From Sphaerimonospora thailandensis (lineage in GTDB: Bacteria; Actinomycetota; Actinomycetes; Streptosporangiales; Streptosporangiaceae): a stretch of 64,000 nt of DNA. The notes beneath the pieces were generated by a model, which did not search any database, had not been told where the DNA came from, and saw only the letters and a list, made by a program, of their open reading frames with translations. Below, piece after piece: positions 56,471-64,000 of the stretch. A program made the position numbers and the translations under genes. Numbering within the stretch: the stretch's first letter is position 1; every line of letters begins with the position of its first letter. The stretch lies in contig NZ_BOOG01000017.1 in assembly GCF_016863115.1 (NCBI RefSeq), positions 62,001 to 126,000 of the forward strand. The letters are read 5' to 3'.

Positions 56471-56842
56471 GTGAAGGTCATACTCAAGATCCTGGTCGTC
56501 GCCGCAGCCCTCTGGGGCGCCACGGAACTGGTGCCCGGCATCGCGCTCTCCGCCGGCACCACGACCGAGAAAATCGTCACCCTGCTCGCGGTCGCGCTGA
56601 TCTTCGGCGTCGTGAACGCCGTGCTCAAGCCGATCATCAAGACCGTGGGGTGCGCGTTCTACGTGCTCACCCTGGGTCTGTTCGCCCTCGTGGTCAACGC
56701 CGGCCTGCTACTGCTGACGAGCTGGCTGGCCGAGAAGCTCGATCTCCCGTTCCAGGTCAGCGGATTCTGGGCGGCGTTCTGGGGGGCGATCGTCGTCGGC
56801 CTGATCAGCTGGCTCCTCAACATGATCCTCGGAGACGACTGA
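56471..56842 (+). CDS. Phage holin family (holin_4_superfamily-like) membrane protein
   Basis: A 123-residue protein with four hydrophobic helices and K-P-I-I-K between the second and third. The pattern N-A-V-L-K-P-I-I-K and L-N-M-I-L-G-D-D matches the phage-holin-like family found as single chromosomal genes in many bacteria. It is not evidence of a prophage here. GTG at 56471 is the start. Role unknown. Confidence 0.82.
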   Translation: MKVILKILVVAAALWGATELVPGIALSAGTTTEKIVTLLAVALIFGVVNAVLKPIIKTVGCAFYVLTLGLFALVVNAGLLLLTSWLAEKLDLPFQVSGFWAAFWGAIVVGLISWLLNMILGDD

Positions 56843-56872
56843 GCTCGGTCCGCTCGCCGTACGGCCCGGGTC

Positions 56873-58057
56873 TCAGACCCGGGCAGGCGCCGGTCTGGCG
56901 GCGAGCGCGCCGAATGCCAGCTGGAACACGCACACGCCGATCCCGGCGAGCAGTGGCACCCGCCAGCCGCCGGAGAGCTGGTGGAGCAGTCCGAAGGCCA
57001 CGGGCCCCATGGCCGCCAGCACGTAGCCGCTCGACTGCGCGACCGCCGACAGCGCGGTCACGGAGGCCGGGTCCGGCGCGCGCAACGCGATGAGCAGCAG
57101 CGCGAGCGCGATCGAGGCGCCCTGACCCAGTCCCAGGACGATCATCCAGAGCCACGGCGTCGTCGTCGGTGCGAACAGGACCCCGCCATACCCGATGATC
57201 GTGAGGATCGCGGCAATCGTCACATGCGGGACCTGGGACCGGGCCGATCCGGCGTGGACCGGCACGGTGAGAGTGGCCGCGATCTGGGCCGCGTTCGCCA
57301 GCCCCAGCAGATATCCGGCCTGGACGGCGGCGACACCCGCCGACTGGAAGATCGTCGGCAGCCAGGCCAGCGTGACGTAGAACGTCAGCGACTGCAACCC
57401 CATGAACGCCGTGACCAGCCAGGTCGTCCTGTTGCGCAGCAGGGCCCGGTACGGCCGATGCCCCGAGGGGCGGCCACCGTGTCGCGGCGACGTACGAAGC
57501 GCCTGCGGCGCCCAGATCAGAGCGGCCAGCAGCGCGAGCAGCGCCGCCGACCCGGCGGCCGACCGCCAGCCGACCATCCCGGCGAGCGGGACCATCGCGG
57601 CCGAGGCGGCGGCCGCTCCGGCGACCAGAGACGAGACGTAGACGCCGGTGATCGGCCCGATCCGGGTGGGAAAGTGCTGCTTGGCCAGGGCGGGCATGGT
57701 GACGTTCATGATTGCGATGGCCGCACCCGCCAGGGCGGCCCCGCCGTACAGGGCGACGACGCCGTCCGCGCTGCGCACGAGAACGCCGGCGGCCAGGAGG
57801 AGCAGGCCGACGAGCAATGTGCGGTCGAGCCCGACCCGGCCGGCGAGGACGGGGGCCAGCGGGCCGAGCAGCCCGAGGCAGACCACCATGACCGTGGTGA
57901 TCGCCCCACCCTGCGCCGCGGTGAGTCCCAGATCTCCCATGATGTCGGGCAGCAGCGGCGACACTCCGGCCAGCGCGGGCCGGAGGTTCCACGCAGCCAG
58001 CACAAAACCGGCCAAAAGCAACAAACGGCTATGAGTCATCGCAGAACGGTTCATCAT
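56873..58057 (-). CDS. MFS transporter, CynX/NimT-like
   Basis: A 394-residue transporter with 12 predicted helices. N-terminal A-W-N-L-R-P-A-L-A-G-V-S-P-L-L, and the loop after TM2 reads R-V-G-L-D-R, as in cyanate/nitroimidazole-type MFS proteins. Substrate unknown. ATG at 58057 is used; a second ATG (M-T-H-S-R) lies inside. It is convergent with the holin-like gene. Confidence 0.85.
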   Translation of the reverse strand: MMNRSAMTHSRLLLLAGFVLAAWNLRPALAGVSPLLPDIMGDLGLTAAQGGAITTVMVVCLGLLGPLAPVLAGRVGLDRTLLVGLLLLAAGVLVRSADGVVALYGGAALAGAAIAIMNVTMPALAKQHFPTRIGPITGVYVSSLVAGAAAASAAMVPLAGMVGWRSAAGSAALLALLAALIWAPQALRTSPRHGGRPSGHRPYRALLRNRTTWLVTAFMGLQSLTFYVTLAWLPTIFQSAGVAAVQAGYLLGLANAAQIAATLTVPVHAGSARSQVPHVTIAAILTIIGYGGVLFAPTTTPWLWMIVLGLGQGASIALALLLIALRAPDPASVTALSAVAQSSGYVLAAMGPVAFGLLHQLSGGWRVPLLAGIGVCVFQLAFGALAARPAPARV

Positions 58058-58078
58058 CCCCCAAATTTACAAGGGTGA

Positions 58079-58270
58079 TCAGGGACGGAACTCGGCGTCC
58101 GGCATGACGGCGATGTCCAGGAGCAGCGGCTCGGTGCGCGATGCGAGCGTGGGGACGACCTCGTCGAGTGTCGCGAGGAGATCGCCGTGGGAGTCCAGCC
58201 GGATCGCCGGACAGCCGAAGGAGCGAGCCATCGCGGAGAGACTCACCTCGGTGAACGCGGGCCAGGGAGC
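58079..58270 (-). pseudogene. 3' remnant of a thiamine-pyrophosphate-dependent enzyme
   Basis: A frame of about 60 residues reads P-A-F-T-E-V-S-L-S-A-M-A-R-S-F-G-C, then L-L-A-T-L-D-E-V-V-P, and ends P-L-L-L-D-I-A-V-M-P-D-A-E-F-R-P. This is the C-terminal tail of acetolactate-synthase/benzoylformate-decarboxylase-type enzymes. All upstream domains are missing. It abuts an IclR remnant in the opposite direction, which shows a shared deletion. Confidence 0.75.
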
Positions 58271-58287
58271 TTTACCCGCGCCGTTCT

Positions 58288-58506
58288 TCACGGGCGCAGG
58301 GCTGGGCGCTGGTCGACCAGGAACTGGAGGAGGGACTGCGCTCGATCGCGGCTCCGATCAGAGAACGCACCGGGAGAGTGGCGGCGGCCGTCAACGTGTC
58401 GTCGCATGCCGGCCGGACCACGCTCGAGTCTGCGCGGCGCGACCTGCTCCCCCCGCTGCTCGCCACCGCGGCCAGGATCGAAGCCGATCTCCACGCCACC
58501 GCTTGA
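58288..58506 (+). pseudogene. 3' remnant of an IclR-type regulator
   Basis: A frame reads R-A-Q-G-W-A-L-V-D-Q-E-L-E-E-G-L-R-S-I-A, then A-A-A-V-N-V-S-S-H, L-L-P-P-L-L-A-T-A-A-R-I-E, ending at the TGA at 58506. This is the ligand-domain tail of PcaR/PobR-like IclR regulators; the DNA-binding half is missing. Its stop codon overlaps the LacI operator. Confidence 0.75.
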
Positions 58507-58517
58507 CAACGTTGTCA
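58504..58517. promoter_or_regulatory. LacI operator TGACAACGTTGTCA
   Basis: A perfect 14-bp palindrome just upstream of the lacI-type gene (start 58530). The identical sequence occurs at 63414-63427 before the sugar-binding protein gene. Confidence 0.8.
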
Positions 58518-58529
58518 GGCGGGCCCCGG

Positions 58530-59630
58530 ATGCGCGATGATCCAAGCGTGGGAGAGAAGCGATCCGGCCGGCCGACCATGAACGACGTGGCCGCCGCCGC
58601 GGGGGTGGCGCTCAAGACCGTCTCCCGTGTCGTCAACAACGAGCCGGGGGTCAATCCGGCCACGGCGGAGCGGGTCCGGGCCGCGATCGACCGGCTCGGC
58701 TACCGGCGCAACGACAGCGCCAGGACGCTGCGCCGGGGCCGTACCGCGAGCATCGGCCTGGTGATCGAGGATGTGGCCGACCCGTTCTACTCCGGGCTCA
58801 GCCGTGCGGTCGAGGACGTCGCGCTGCGCCACGAACACTTCGTCTTCACCGGTTCCTCGGGCGAGGATCCCGCCAGAGAGCGTGATCTGGTCCTCGCCTT
58901 CTGCGCCCGCCGGGTCGACGGACTGATCATCGTGCCCGCCGGGACCGATCACGGCTATCTGGCCCCCGAGTTCGACGCCGGGATCAAGGCCGTCTTCGCC
59001 GACCGCCCGCCGGGCGCGGGATGCGGCGCCGACACCGTGCTGTGCGACAACGCGGGCGGCTCACGGACCGGGGTCGCCCACCTGATCGCGCACGGGCACC
59101 GGCGCATCGGCTTCCTCGCCGACTCACCCGCCATCTTCACCGCGATCGAGCGGCTGCGCGGCTACCGGGAGGCCCTCGCCGCCGCCGGCCTGCCGTACGA
59201 CGAGGGCCTGGTCAGGATGGGGCCCCCGGATCAGGAACGGGTGCACGCCGGCATCGAGCGACTGCTCGCGCTGCCTGACCCGCCGACGGCGCTGTTCACC
59301 GGCAACGGCCGGACCACGGTGGCCACCCTGCGGGTCCTCGCCGCGATCTCGGCGCGCTGCTCCATCGACCACGGGCTCGTACGGCACGGCCTGGGGCTGC
59401 ACGGTCATGGGCGCCTGGCCGGTCTGGCCCTGGTCGGGTTCGACGACTTCGAACTCGCCGACCTGCTCGGGATCACGATCGTGGCGCAGGACCCGTCACG
59501 ACTGGGCCGGACCGCCGCGGAAATGCTGTTCCGCCGCCTGTCCGGGCACACCGGCCCGGGCCTGCGCCTGGAACTGCCCACCCGGCTCATCGAGCGGGGC
59601 TCCGGCGAGACGCCCCCGCCCACCCGTTAG
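58530..59630 (+). CDS. LacI family transcriptional regulator
   Basis: A 366-residue regulator. The helix-turn-helix is T-M-N-D-V-A-A-A-A-G-V-A-L-K-T-V-S-R-V-V-N, and the hinge is R-N-D-S-A-R-T-L. The periplasmic-binding-like ligand domain follows (S-I-G-L-V-I-E-D-V-A-D-P-F-Y-S, later A-L-V-G-F-D-D-F-E-L-A). It should bind sugars or derivatives and repress through the palindrome at 58504 and at 63414. A GTG at 58548 and an ATG at 58578 are alternative starts. It is convergent with the toxin-antitoxin genes and the sugar ABC operon. Confidence 0.9.
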   Translation: MRDDPSVGEKRSGRPTMNDVAAAAGVALKTVSRVVNNEPGVNPATAERVRAAIDRLGYRRNDSARTLRRGRTASIGLVIEDVADPFYSGLSRAVEDVALRHEHFVFTGSSGEDPARERDLVLAFCARRVDGLIIVPAGTDHGYLAPEFDAGIKAVFADRPPGAGCGADTVLCDNAGGSRTGVAHLIAHGHRRIGFLADSPAIFTAIERLRGYREALAAAGLPYDEGLVRMGPPDQERVHAGIERLLALPDPPTALFTGNGRTTVATLRVLAAISARCSIDHGLVRHGLGLHGHGRLAGLALVGFDDFELADLLGITIVAQDPSRLGRTAAEMLFRRLSGHTGPGLRLELPTRLIERGSGETPPPTR

Positions 59631-59635
59631 GGAGC

Positions 59636-59980
59636 TCAAAGTCCGAGCACCCGGCGCAGTCCCGCGTCCACCTCGCTCATCAGGGCGGCGGGCACCGAGC
59701 CCGCAGGCCCGTCGAGTTCGTCCTTGTCCAAAGTGACCAGGGCGGTGACGTTGACCACGGAATCACGTTTCAGGCCGGTCGCAGCAGCGGGCAGGAACAC
59801 ATTTCCCGGCATGGCCGCAAGCCCGGTGTTCGATGTGATCACGGCTACCAACACGGTGGCCAGGCGACTGTCGTTGTACGGCCGGGACTGGACGACGAGC
59901 ACGGGACGTCTCCTGGCCGGACGGCTGCCCGTCGCCTCGCCGAGATCAGCCCAATGAATGTCGCCCCGGCGGGTTACCAC
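59636..59980 (-). CDS. PemK/MazF-type endoribonuclease toxin
   Basis: A 114-residue toxin. G-D-I-H-W-A-D-L-G-E at residues 6-15, R-R-R-P-V-L-V-V-Q-S-R, V-A-V-I-T-S-N-T, V-V-N-V-T-A-L-V-T-L-D-K form the MazF fold and catalytic site. It cleaves RNA at short sequences. GTG at 59980 overlaps the antitoxin stop codon by 7 bp, so it is translationally coupled. Confidence 0.9.
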   Translation of the reverse strand: MVTRRGDIHWADLGEATGSRPARRRPVLVVQSRPYNDSRLATVLVAVITSNTGLAAMPGNVFLPAAATGLKRDSVVNVTALVTLDKDELDGPAGSVPAALMSEVDAGLRRVLGL

Positions 59981-60222
59981 CCGTCCTCTTCGTCGAGTGC
60001 GAGCCGGCGGCGGCCTGCCGCCACGGCCGCCGCCGCGCTGTCGTCATCGTTCGCCAGATCGAGCGCCTCGTCGATCTGCCGCGTGAGTTCTCGCGACTCC
60101 AGGTGCTCGAGATAGCGCTGCGCGGCGGTCGTGTAGAACTCCGACCGGCTGATGCCGAGCAGCGCCACACATCTCTCGACCTTCGCGTAGGTCACATCCG
60201 GGACCGAGATGGCCGTCTTCAT
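59974..60222 (-). CDS. Ribbon-helix-helix antitoxin (MazE-like)
   Basis: An 82-residue antitoxin. R-H-H motif at the N-terminus: T-A-I-S-V-P-D-V-T-Y-A-K-V-E-R and L-G-I-S-R-S-E-F-Y. The C-terminus, rich in Ala, Asp and Glu, should wrap the toxin. ATG at 60222. Two GTATAAC repeats at 60230-60246 upstream probably form its operator. Confidence 0.85.
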   Translation of the reverse strand: MKTAISVPDVTYAKVERCVALLGISRSEFYTTAAQRYLEHLESRELTRQIDEALDLANDDDSAAAAVAAGRRRLALDEEDGW

Positions 60223-60229
60223 GAGAGCA

Positions 60230-60246
60230 GTATAACTCGGTATAAC
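60230..60246. promoter_or_regulatory. Direct repeat GTATAAC-N3-GTATAAC
   Basis: Two perfect 7-bp repeats 10 bp apart, about one helical turn, just before the antitoxin start. Suitable for ribbon-helix-helix dimers that repress their own operon. Confidence 0.65.
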
Positions 60247-60253
60247 CCCCTGG

Positions 60254-61093
60254 TCAGCCCTTCAGGGCACCGGCCATGAGGCCTCGCATGAAGAACCTGC
60301 CCAGCAGCACATAGACGACCATGGTGGGAATCGACGCGAGGATCGCGGCGGCCATCTGCTGGCTGTAGGGCACGGTCTGGGCGCCCGCGATGTTGTTCAG
60401 CATGACCGTGGCGGGCCACGACGTCGGACCGGTCAGGAACACCGCGAACAGGAAGTCGTTCCACATCGAGGTGAACTGCCAGATAATCACAACGGCGAAC
60501 GCGGGCCCCGAGACCGGGAGCACGATCGACCAGAATGTGCGCAGCATTCCCGCGCCGTCGACCCGGGACGCCTCGATCAGCTCGTCCGGGATCGTGACGT
60601 AGTAGTTCCGGAAGATCAGCGTGCAGATCGGGATGCCGTACACGACGTGGGCGAGCGTCAGGCCGGGGATGCCGCCGTAGAGGTCCAGGTGGAACCAGTC
60701 CCCCAGGTTCACCATGAGCTGCACCAGCGGAATCATCACGCCCTGGTACGGAATGAACATCCCGAACAGGAACAGTGTGAACACCACGTCGGCACCCGGG
60801 AAACGCCACTTCGACAGGACGTACCCGTTCATCGAGCCGAGCGCGGCCGACAGCAGCGAGCCGGGGATCGCGAGCAGGAAGCTGTTGAGGATCCCGGGTT
60901 CGAGCTTCTCCCAGGCGACGCGCCAGGCCTCGGTCGTCCACACCGTGGGAAGATTCCACGCCTGACCGGGATCGGCCTCGCTGAGCGGTTTGAAGCTGGT
61001 GACCAGCAGCACGTAGACCGGGATCAGGAACACCACGACGAACAGGACCAGCAGCCCCAGCCGCACCCAGCGGGCAGCGCCCGCCCGTGTCAT
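60254..61093 (-). CDS. Carbohydrate ABC transporter permease (MalG-like)
   Basis: A 279-residue membrane protein with six predicted helices and the conserved inner loop E-A-S-R-V-D-G-A-G-M-L-R-T-F-W-S-I-V-L-P, the EAA loop that contacts the ATPase. N-terminal T-S-F-K-P-L-S-E is typical of MalG proteins. ATG at 61093 overlaps the stop of the MalF-like gene by 4 bp. It should import a sugar with its partner permease and a shared MsiK-like ATPase encoded elsewhere. Confidence 0.92.
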   Translation of the reverse strand: MTRAGAARWVRLGLLVLFVVVFLIPVYVLLVTSFKPLSEADPGQAWNLPTVWTTEAWRVAWEKLEPGILNSFLLAIPGSLLSAALGSMNGYVLSKWRFPGADVVFTLFLFGMFIPYQGVMIPLVQLMVNLGDWFHLDLYGGIPGLTLAHVVYGIPICTLIFRNYYVTIPDELIEASRVDGAGMLRTFWSIVLPVSGPAFAVVIIWQFTSMWNDFLFAVFLTGPTSWPATVMLNNIAGAQTVPYSQQMAAAILASIPTMVVYVLLGRFFMRGLMAGALKG

Positions 61094-61992
61094 CGGTTCC
61101 CCCTTCGGGCGTTCCAGATCAGATAGGGCACGATGAAGATCACCACGGACAACACGATGTAGGCGGCGATGGTCGCGCCCTTGGCGGGGTCATGGGCGTC
61201 GAAGACAGCCGTCCACATGAAAGTCGCCGGCACGTCGGTGATGATCTGCTTGCCGGAGACCGCGACCACGAGGTCGAAGACCTTGAGCGAGATGTGCCCG
61301 AGGATGATCAGGGCCGACAGCGTGACCGGGCGCAGCATCGGCAGGATCACCCGCCGGTAGACCTGCCACTCGTTGCATCCGTCGACCCGGGCGGCCTCGC
61401 GTAGCTCCTCCGGCACACCGCGGAACCCGGCGAGGAAGAGCGCCATGATATATCCGGACATCTGCCAGACAGCCGGGACGGCCATCGCGGCCATCCCCCA
61501 GTCGGGATCCCGGAACCACTGCCACTGCAGGAAATCCAGCCCGAGGTAGTGGAACAGCCGGTTGAGCCCGACGGCCCGCTCCCCGGTGGCGCTGTTCATC
61601 AGCCACCGCCACACCACGCCCGTGGCGATGAAGGAGATGGCCATCGGGAACAGGTAGATGGCCCGGAACCCGCCCTCGCCCCTGATTCCCTTCTCCATAA
61701 GGAACGCCAGGAGCCAGCCGAGGACGAGCGCGCCGCCGACGAAGACGACGGTGAAAACGATCGAGTGCCGGACCGAGAGACCCCAGCGGTCCTCGCTCCA
61801 GATACTCGCGAAGTTCTCCAGCCCGACGAATTTCCCGGGAATCTCGGCGATCTCGTCGTGCTTGTCAGTCATCGCGACCTTGAAGTTCCAGCCCAGCAGG
61901 CCGTACACGAAGACGCCGATGAGGACGATCGACGGCGACACCAGGAGCAACCCGGGCAGCCATCTGCGCACCCGCGTCACTTCCACCTCCAA
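61090..61992 (-). CDS. Carbohydrate ABC transporter permease (MalF-like)
   Basis: A 300-residue membrane protein with six predicted helices and the EAA loop E-A-A-R-V-D-G-C-N-E-W-Q-V-Y-R-R-V-I-L-P. It follows the binding-protein gene after 79 bp containing a hairpin and overlaps the MalG-like gene by 4 bp. Together they form the channel of a sugar importer. ATG at 61992. Confidence 0.92.
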   Translation of the reverse strand: MEVEVTRVRRWLPGLLLVSPSIVLIGVFVYGLLGWNFKVAMTDKHDEIAEIPGKFVGLENFASIWSEDRWGLSVRHSIVFTVVFVGGALVLGWLLAFLMEKGIRGEGGFRAIYLFPMAISFIATGVVWRWLMNSATGERAVGLNRLFHYLGLDFLQWQWFRDPDWGMAAMAVPAVWQMSGYIMALFLAGFRGVPEELREAARVDGCNEWQVYRRVILPMLRPVTLSALIILGHISLKVFDLVVAVSGKQIITDVPATFMWTAVFDAHDPAKGATIAAYIVLSVVIFIVPYLIWNARRGNR

Positions 61993-61999
61993 TGATCAT

Positions 62000-62035
62000 G
62001 TACGGCTCACGCCACGGCGATGGCGTGAGCCGTAC
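62000..62035 (-). repeat. Intergenic hairpin, 15-bp stem
   Basis: Perfect 15-bp arms (62000-62014 and 62021-62035) with a 6-nt loop between the binding-protein gene and the MalF-like gene. Typical of attenuating or mRNA-stabilising hairpins that let the binding protein be made in excess. Confidence 0.75.
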
Positions 62036-62036
62036 C

Positions 62037-62066
62037 AAGGAGTGCCCGACTAAGGAGTGCCCGAGA
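62037..62066. repeat. 15-bp direct duplication
   Basis: Two near-identical 15-bp copies (aaggagtgcccgaSW) next to the hairpin downstream of the binding-protein gene. Confidence 0.7.
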
Positions 62067-62071
62067 TCAAC

Positions 62072-63355
62072 TCACTGGTTGTTGCTCTGCGCGGCGGAGA
62101 CCAGGGCCTCCTGGAGCTTGGCCACGTCCTGGCTCTGCTGGAACAGGCCCACGGCGTCGTTGATCGCGCTGCGCCAGGCGTCGTTGGCGACCACGCCGTG
62201 CTGGATCGAACCGGCGAGCTTGTCCTTCGACCACTCCTCCAGGCTCCAGCTCAGGTAGTCCTGGTAGAGGGACTTGTCGGCGTCGGTGCGGGCTGGAATG
62301 GAGCCCTTCAGCGGGTTGAAGGCGTCCTGGCCCTCCTTGCTCGCCGCCACCTTCAGCCACGCGATCGCGCCGTCCCGGTTGGGCGCGCCCTTGGGCAGCG
62401 TGAAGCTGTCCGACAGCCACATGAACGTGCCGTCGGTGCCCGGAGAGGCCGCCCAGTCGAAGTCCTTGTGCGACTCCTTGCCGAGGCCGCCGTCCGGCGG
62501 GTTGTGGAAGTAGCCGTAGGCCCAGTCGCCCATGATGTTGAAGGCGGCCTCGCCGTCGACGACCTGCTTGGCCGCCGGCTGCCAGTCATCCTGCGGGGTC
62601 CCGGCGTACGACAGGATCGTCTTGAAGTTCTCCAGCGCCTTGGTCACCTCGGCGCTCGACCAGTCGGCGTTCGGCGCCCAGAGCTGGTTGTAGGCGTCGG
62701 TGCCGAGCGTGCCGAGCAGGACGCTCTCCATCAGGTGCACGACGGTCCACTGCGAACCGATCGACAGCGGGATCTTCCCGGCCTTCTTCACCTTCTCCAG
62801 GTCGGTGACGAACTCGTCGATGGTCGCCGGCGCGCCGTCGATCCCCGCGTCCTTGATGACGGACGGGTTGTACCAGAGGACGTTCGAGCGGTGGATGTTC
62901 ACCGGCACGGAGTAGATCTGGCCCTCGACCGAGATCTGGTCCACGAGCTGCTGCGGGAGGACGTCCTTCAGCTTGAGCTCGTCATAGAGGGAGTTGAGCG
63001 ACTCCAGCTTGCCGCCCTTGATGTATCCCTGCAGCTCGGCGCCCGCGTGGCCCTGGAAGGTGTCCGGGGGCTGGTTGGCCTGCAGCTTGCTCGACAGCAG
63101 CGCGCGGGCCTGGTCGCCCGACCCGCCCGCGACGGCGGCGTCGAAGAACTCGAAGTTCGGGTTCTGCTTGGCGAAGATCTCCCGCATCGCCTTCAGGCCG
63201 TCGGCCTCACCGGGGCCCGTCCACCATGAGAAGACCTCGACCTTCTTCTGCGCGGCCTCGCCACCACCGCTCTCCTTCGCGTCGCCGCCGCAGGCGGTGA
63301 GGGTGAGCAGAGCTGCCGTAGAGACCGCAACGGCCGCCATCCACCGTCGTCTCAT
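62072..63355 (-). CDS. Carbohydrate ABC transporter substrate-binding lipoprotein
   Basis: A 427-residue extracellular binding protein. Signal peptide with lipobox L-T-A-C (Cys 22), then G-G-D-A-K-E-S. V-E-V-F-S-W-W-T-G-P-G-E and V-N-I-H-R-S-N-V-L-W-Y-N-P match glucose/mannose-type binding proteins; the exact sugar is not certain. ATG at 63355 has AAGGGA upstream. A LacI-type palindrome lies 59 bp upstream of the start. It is the first gene of the import operon, which has no ATPase, so a shared MsiK-type ATPase is likely. Confidence 0.9.
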   Translation of the reverse strand: MRRRWMAAVAVSTAALLTLTACGGDAKESGGGEAAQKKVEVFSWWTGPGEADGLKAMREIFAKQNPNFEFFDAAVAGGSGDQARALLSSKLQANQPPDTFQGHAGAELQGYIKGGKLESLNSLYDELKLKDVLPQQLVDQISVEGQIYSVPVNIHRSNVLWYNPSVIKDAGIDGAPATIDEFVTDLEKVKKAGKIPLSIGSQWTVVHLMESVLLGTLGTDAYNQLWAPNADWSSAEVTKALENFKTILSYAGTPQDDWQPAAKQVVDGEAAFNIMGDWAYGYFHNPPDGGLGKESHKDFDWAASPGTDGTFMWLSDSFTLPKGAPNRDGAIAWLKVAASKEGQDAFNPLKGSIPARTDADKSLYQDYLSWSLEEWSKDKLAGSIQHGVVANDAWRSAINDAVGLFQQSQDVAKLQEALVSAAQSNNQ

Positions 63356-63413
63356 CGCAACATCCCTTCAAGTCCTCGTGATGACACTTGGCCCCGAGAT
63401 ACGCTCATCTACG

Positions 63414-63427
63414 TGACAACGTTGTCA
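63414..63427. promoter_or_regulatory. LacI operator TGACAACGTTGTCA, copy 2
   Basis: Identical 14-bp palindrome to 58504-58517, upstream of the sugar-binding-protein gene. It indicates control by the LacI-family protein in this window. Confidence 0.8.
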
Positions 63428-63562
63428 ACACGGCTTCATCAAGCCACCTCCACGGGGTCGGCGTCAAGTTTGCCCAGATAACGTCTCTGCATCGTGAAAG
63501 TCCCACCCGCCTTATCCGGGAAAGCCGGTGAGTCTGTCAGTCCCCGCGTTCAAACTGCACCT

Positions 63563-64000
63563 ATGACGGCTCCCGACACCGCCCCCACCGAAAGCGACCC
63601 AGCCGAGACGGCCGCGACAGGGGCGATCCCGGCCGAGGATCCCGGCGACGATCTGCCGTCCCTGGCGGAGATCGACTCGCCGCAGTGGTTTCGCCACGGC
63701 GACACGATGGCCCGGATCGGGTTCCTCACCGTGGCGCGTCGCCTGCCCGGCCTGATCCGCCAGGCCCTCGGCATGGCCTGGGAGGCGAGCCCACGTGACA
63801 CGATCGCCACCGTCACGCTGAGCATGCTCGGCGGCGTCTTCACCGCCTTCGGCCTGCTGGCCACCACCGGCGTGCTCACCGCGCTGTTCGAGGCCGGCCC
63901 GACGCCCGACCGGGTCCGCGCCGCGCTGCCCAGCCTGCTGCTGGTGGGTGCGGCGGCCGTCATGCGAACCCTGCTCCAGTCGGGCGCCGGCTGGGCTCAG
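63563..64000 (+). CDS. ABC exporter-like membrane protein, 5' part
   Basis: An open frame from ATG at 63563 to the window end, 146 codons, without a stop. The first 45 residues are acidic and proline-rich, and from about residue 50 it has an L-P-G-L-I-R-Q-A-L segment. Two hydrophobic helices at about residues 83-105 and 120-137 follow. The layout fits the transmembrane domain of an ABC exporter that fuses a membrane and an ATPase domain, but the ATPase lies outside the window. Family call is tentative. Confidence 0.5.
   Translation, partial: MTAPDTAPTESDPAETAATGAIPAEDPGDDLPSLAEIDSPQWFRHGDTMARIGFLTVARRLPGLIRQALGMAWEASPRDTIATVTLSMLGGVFTAFGLLATTGVLTALFEAGPTPDRVRAALPSLLLVGAAAVMRTLLQSGAGWAQ

Noticed and set aside
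56471-56842. Prophage indicator (holin)
   Set aside because: The holin-like family occurs as a single chromosomal gene in many bacteria and no lysin, capsid or integrase gene is near.

Overview
The window is high-GC actinomycete chromosome. Almost every gene shows strong G/C bias at third codon positions, starts are often GTG, and the gene families are typical of filamentous actinomycetes: F420/LLM oxidoreductase, SecA2, GPP34, GPGG-motif protein, NERD, MEDS/HATPase regulator, a MsiK-type sugar ABC operon without its own ATPase. Family content fits Streptosporangiales-like organisms, but that placement is an inference. No rRNA, CRISPR array or intact prophage was seen.

Layout. 1-2.6 kb: nucleic-acid defence and repair island (3' end of mcrC, HNH endonuclease, internally deleted kptA, EVE-like gene). 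2.7-9.3 kb: DUF1772 and DUF2786 proteins, TusA-like protein, then an ether-lipid-like set (glpD, alkyl-DHAP-synthase-like flavoprotein, diacylglycerol kinase-like lipid kinase). 9.3-12 kb: damaged strip with an IS200/IS605 remnant (intact tnpA, truncated tnpB), a truncated host gene, a shortened SWIM protein and a 5'-deleted mazF. 12-17.4 kb: hydrolase, ABC exporter pair, and a lower-GC convergent pair (unknown protein plus DUF488). 17.5-24 kb: first tRNA-Lys(CTT), NERD protein, TetR regulator, GNAT, flavin monooxygenase, DUF2079 and DMT membrane proteins. 24-34 kb: SecA2 with an in-frame repeat array, a DPBB-like protein, small enzymes, TrkH/TrkA, GPP34 and an APC permease. 34.4-48 kb: second tRNA-Lys, PRC-barrel, phosphoesterase/BON, topoisomerase IB, LLM enzyme, Uma2, HldE-like protein, SDR, ChaB, ArsR-like regulator with divergent hydrolase. 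48-54 kb: SNF2 helicase with three dsRBD-like repeats and a 4-bp-overlapping partner, MEDS/ATPase regulator, tyrosine phosphatase, third tRNA-Lys. 54-64 kb: second DPBB-like protein behind a long leader that may hold a c-di-AMP riboswitch, MarR, holin-like and MFS proteins, a reciprocal deletion scar (TPP enzyme / IclR), LacI, MazEF-like toxin-antitoxin pair, sugar ABC operon, and the start of an ABC exporter cut by the window end.

How the parts work together. A perfect 14-bp palindrome (TGACAACGTTGTCA) precedes both the lacI gene and the sugar-binding-protein gene, which points to a single LacI regulon. TrkH and TrkA form one potassium uptake unit. The helicase and its small partner are translationally coupled and are the strongest candidate for an undescribed system. 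Several genes begin 6-7 nt after a -10-like hexamer and have no Shine-Dalgarno sequence, which suggests leaderless transcripts.
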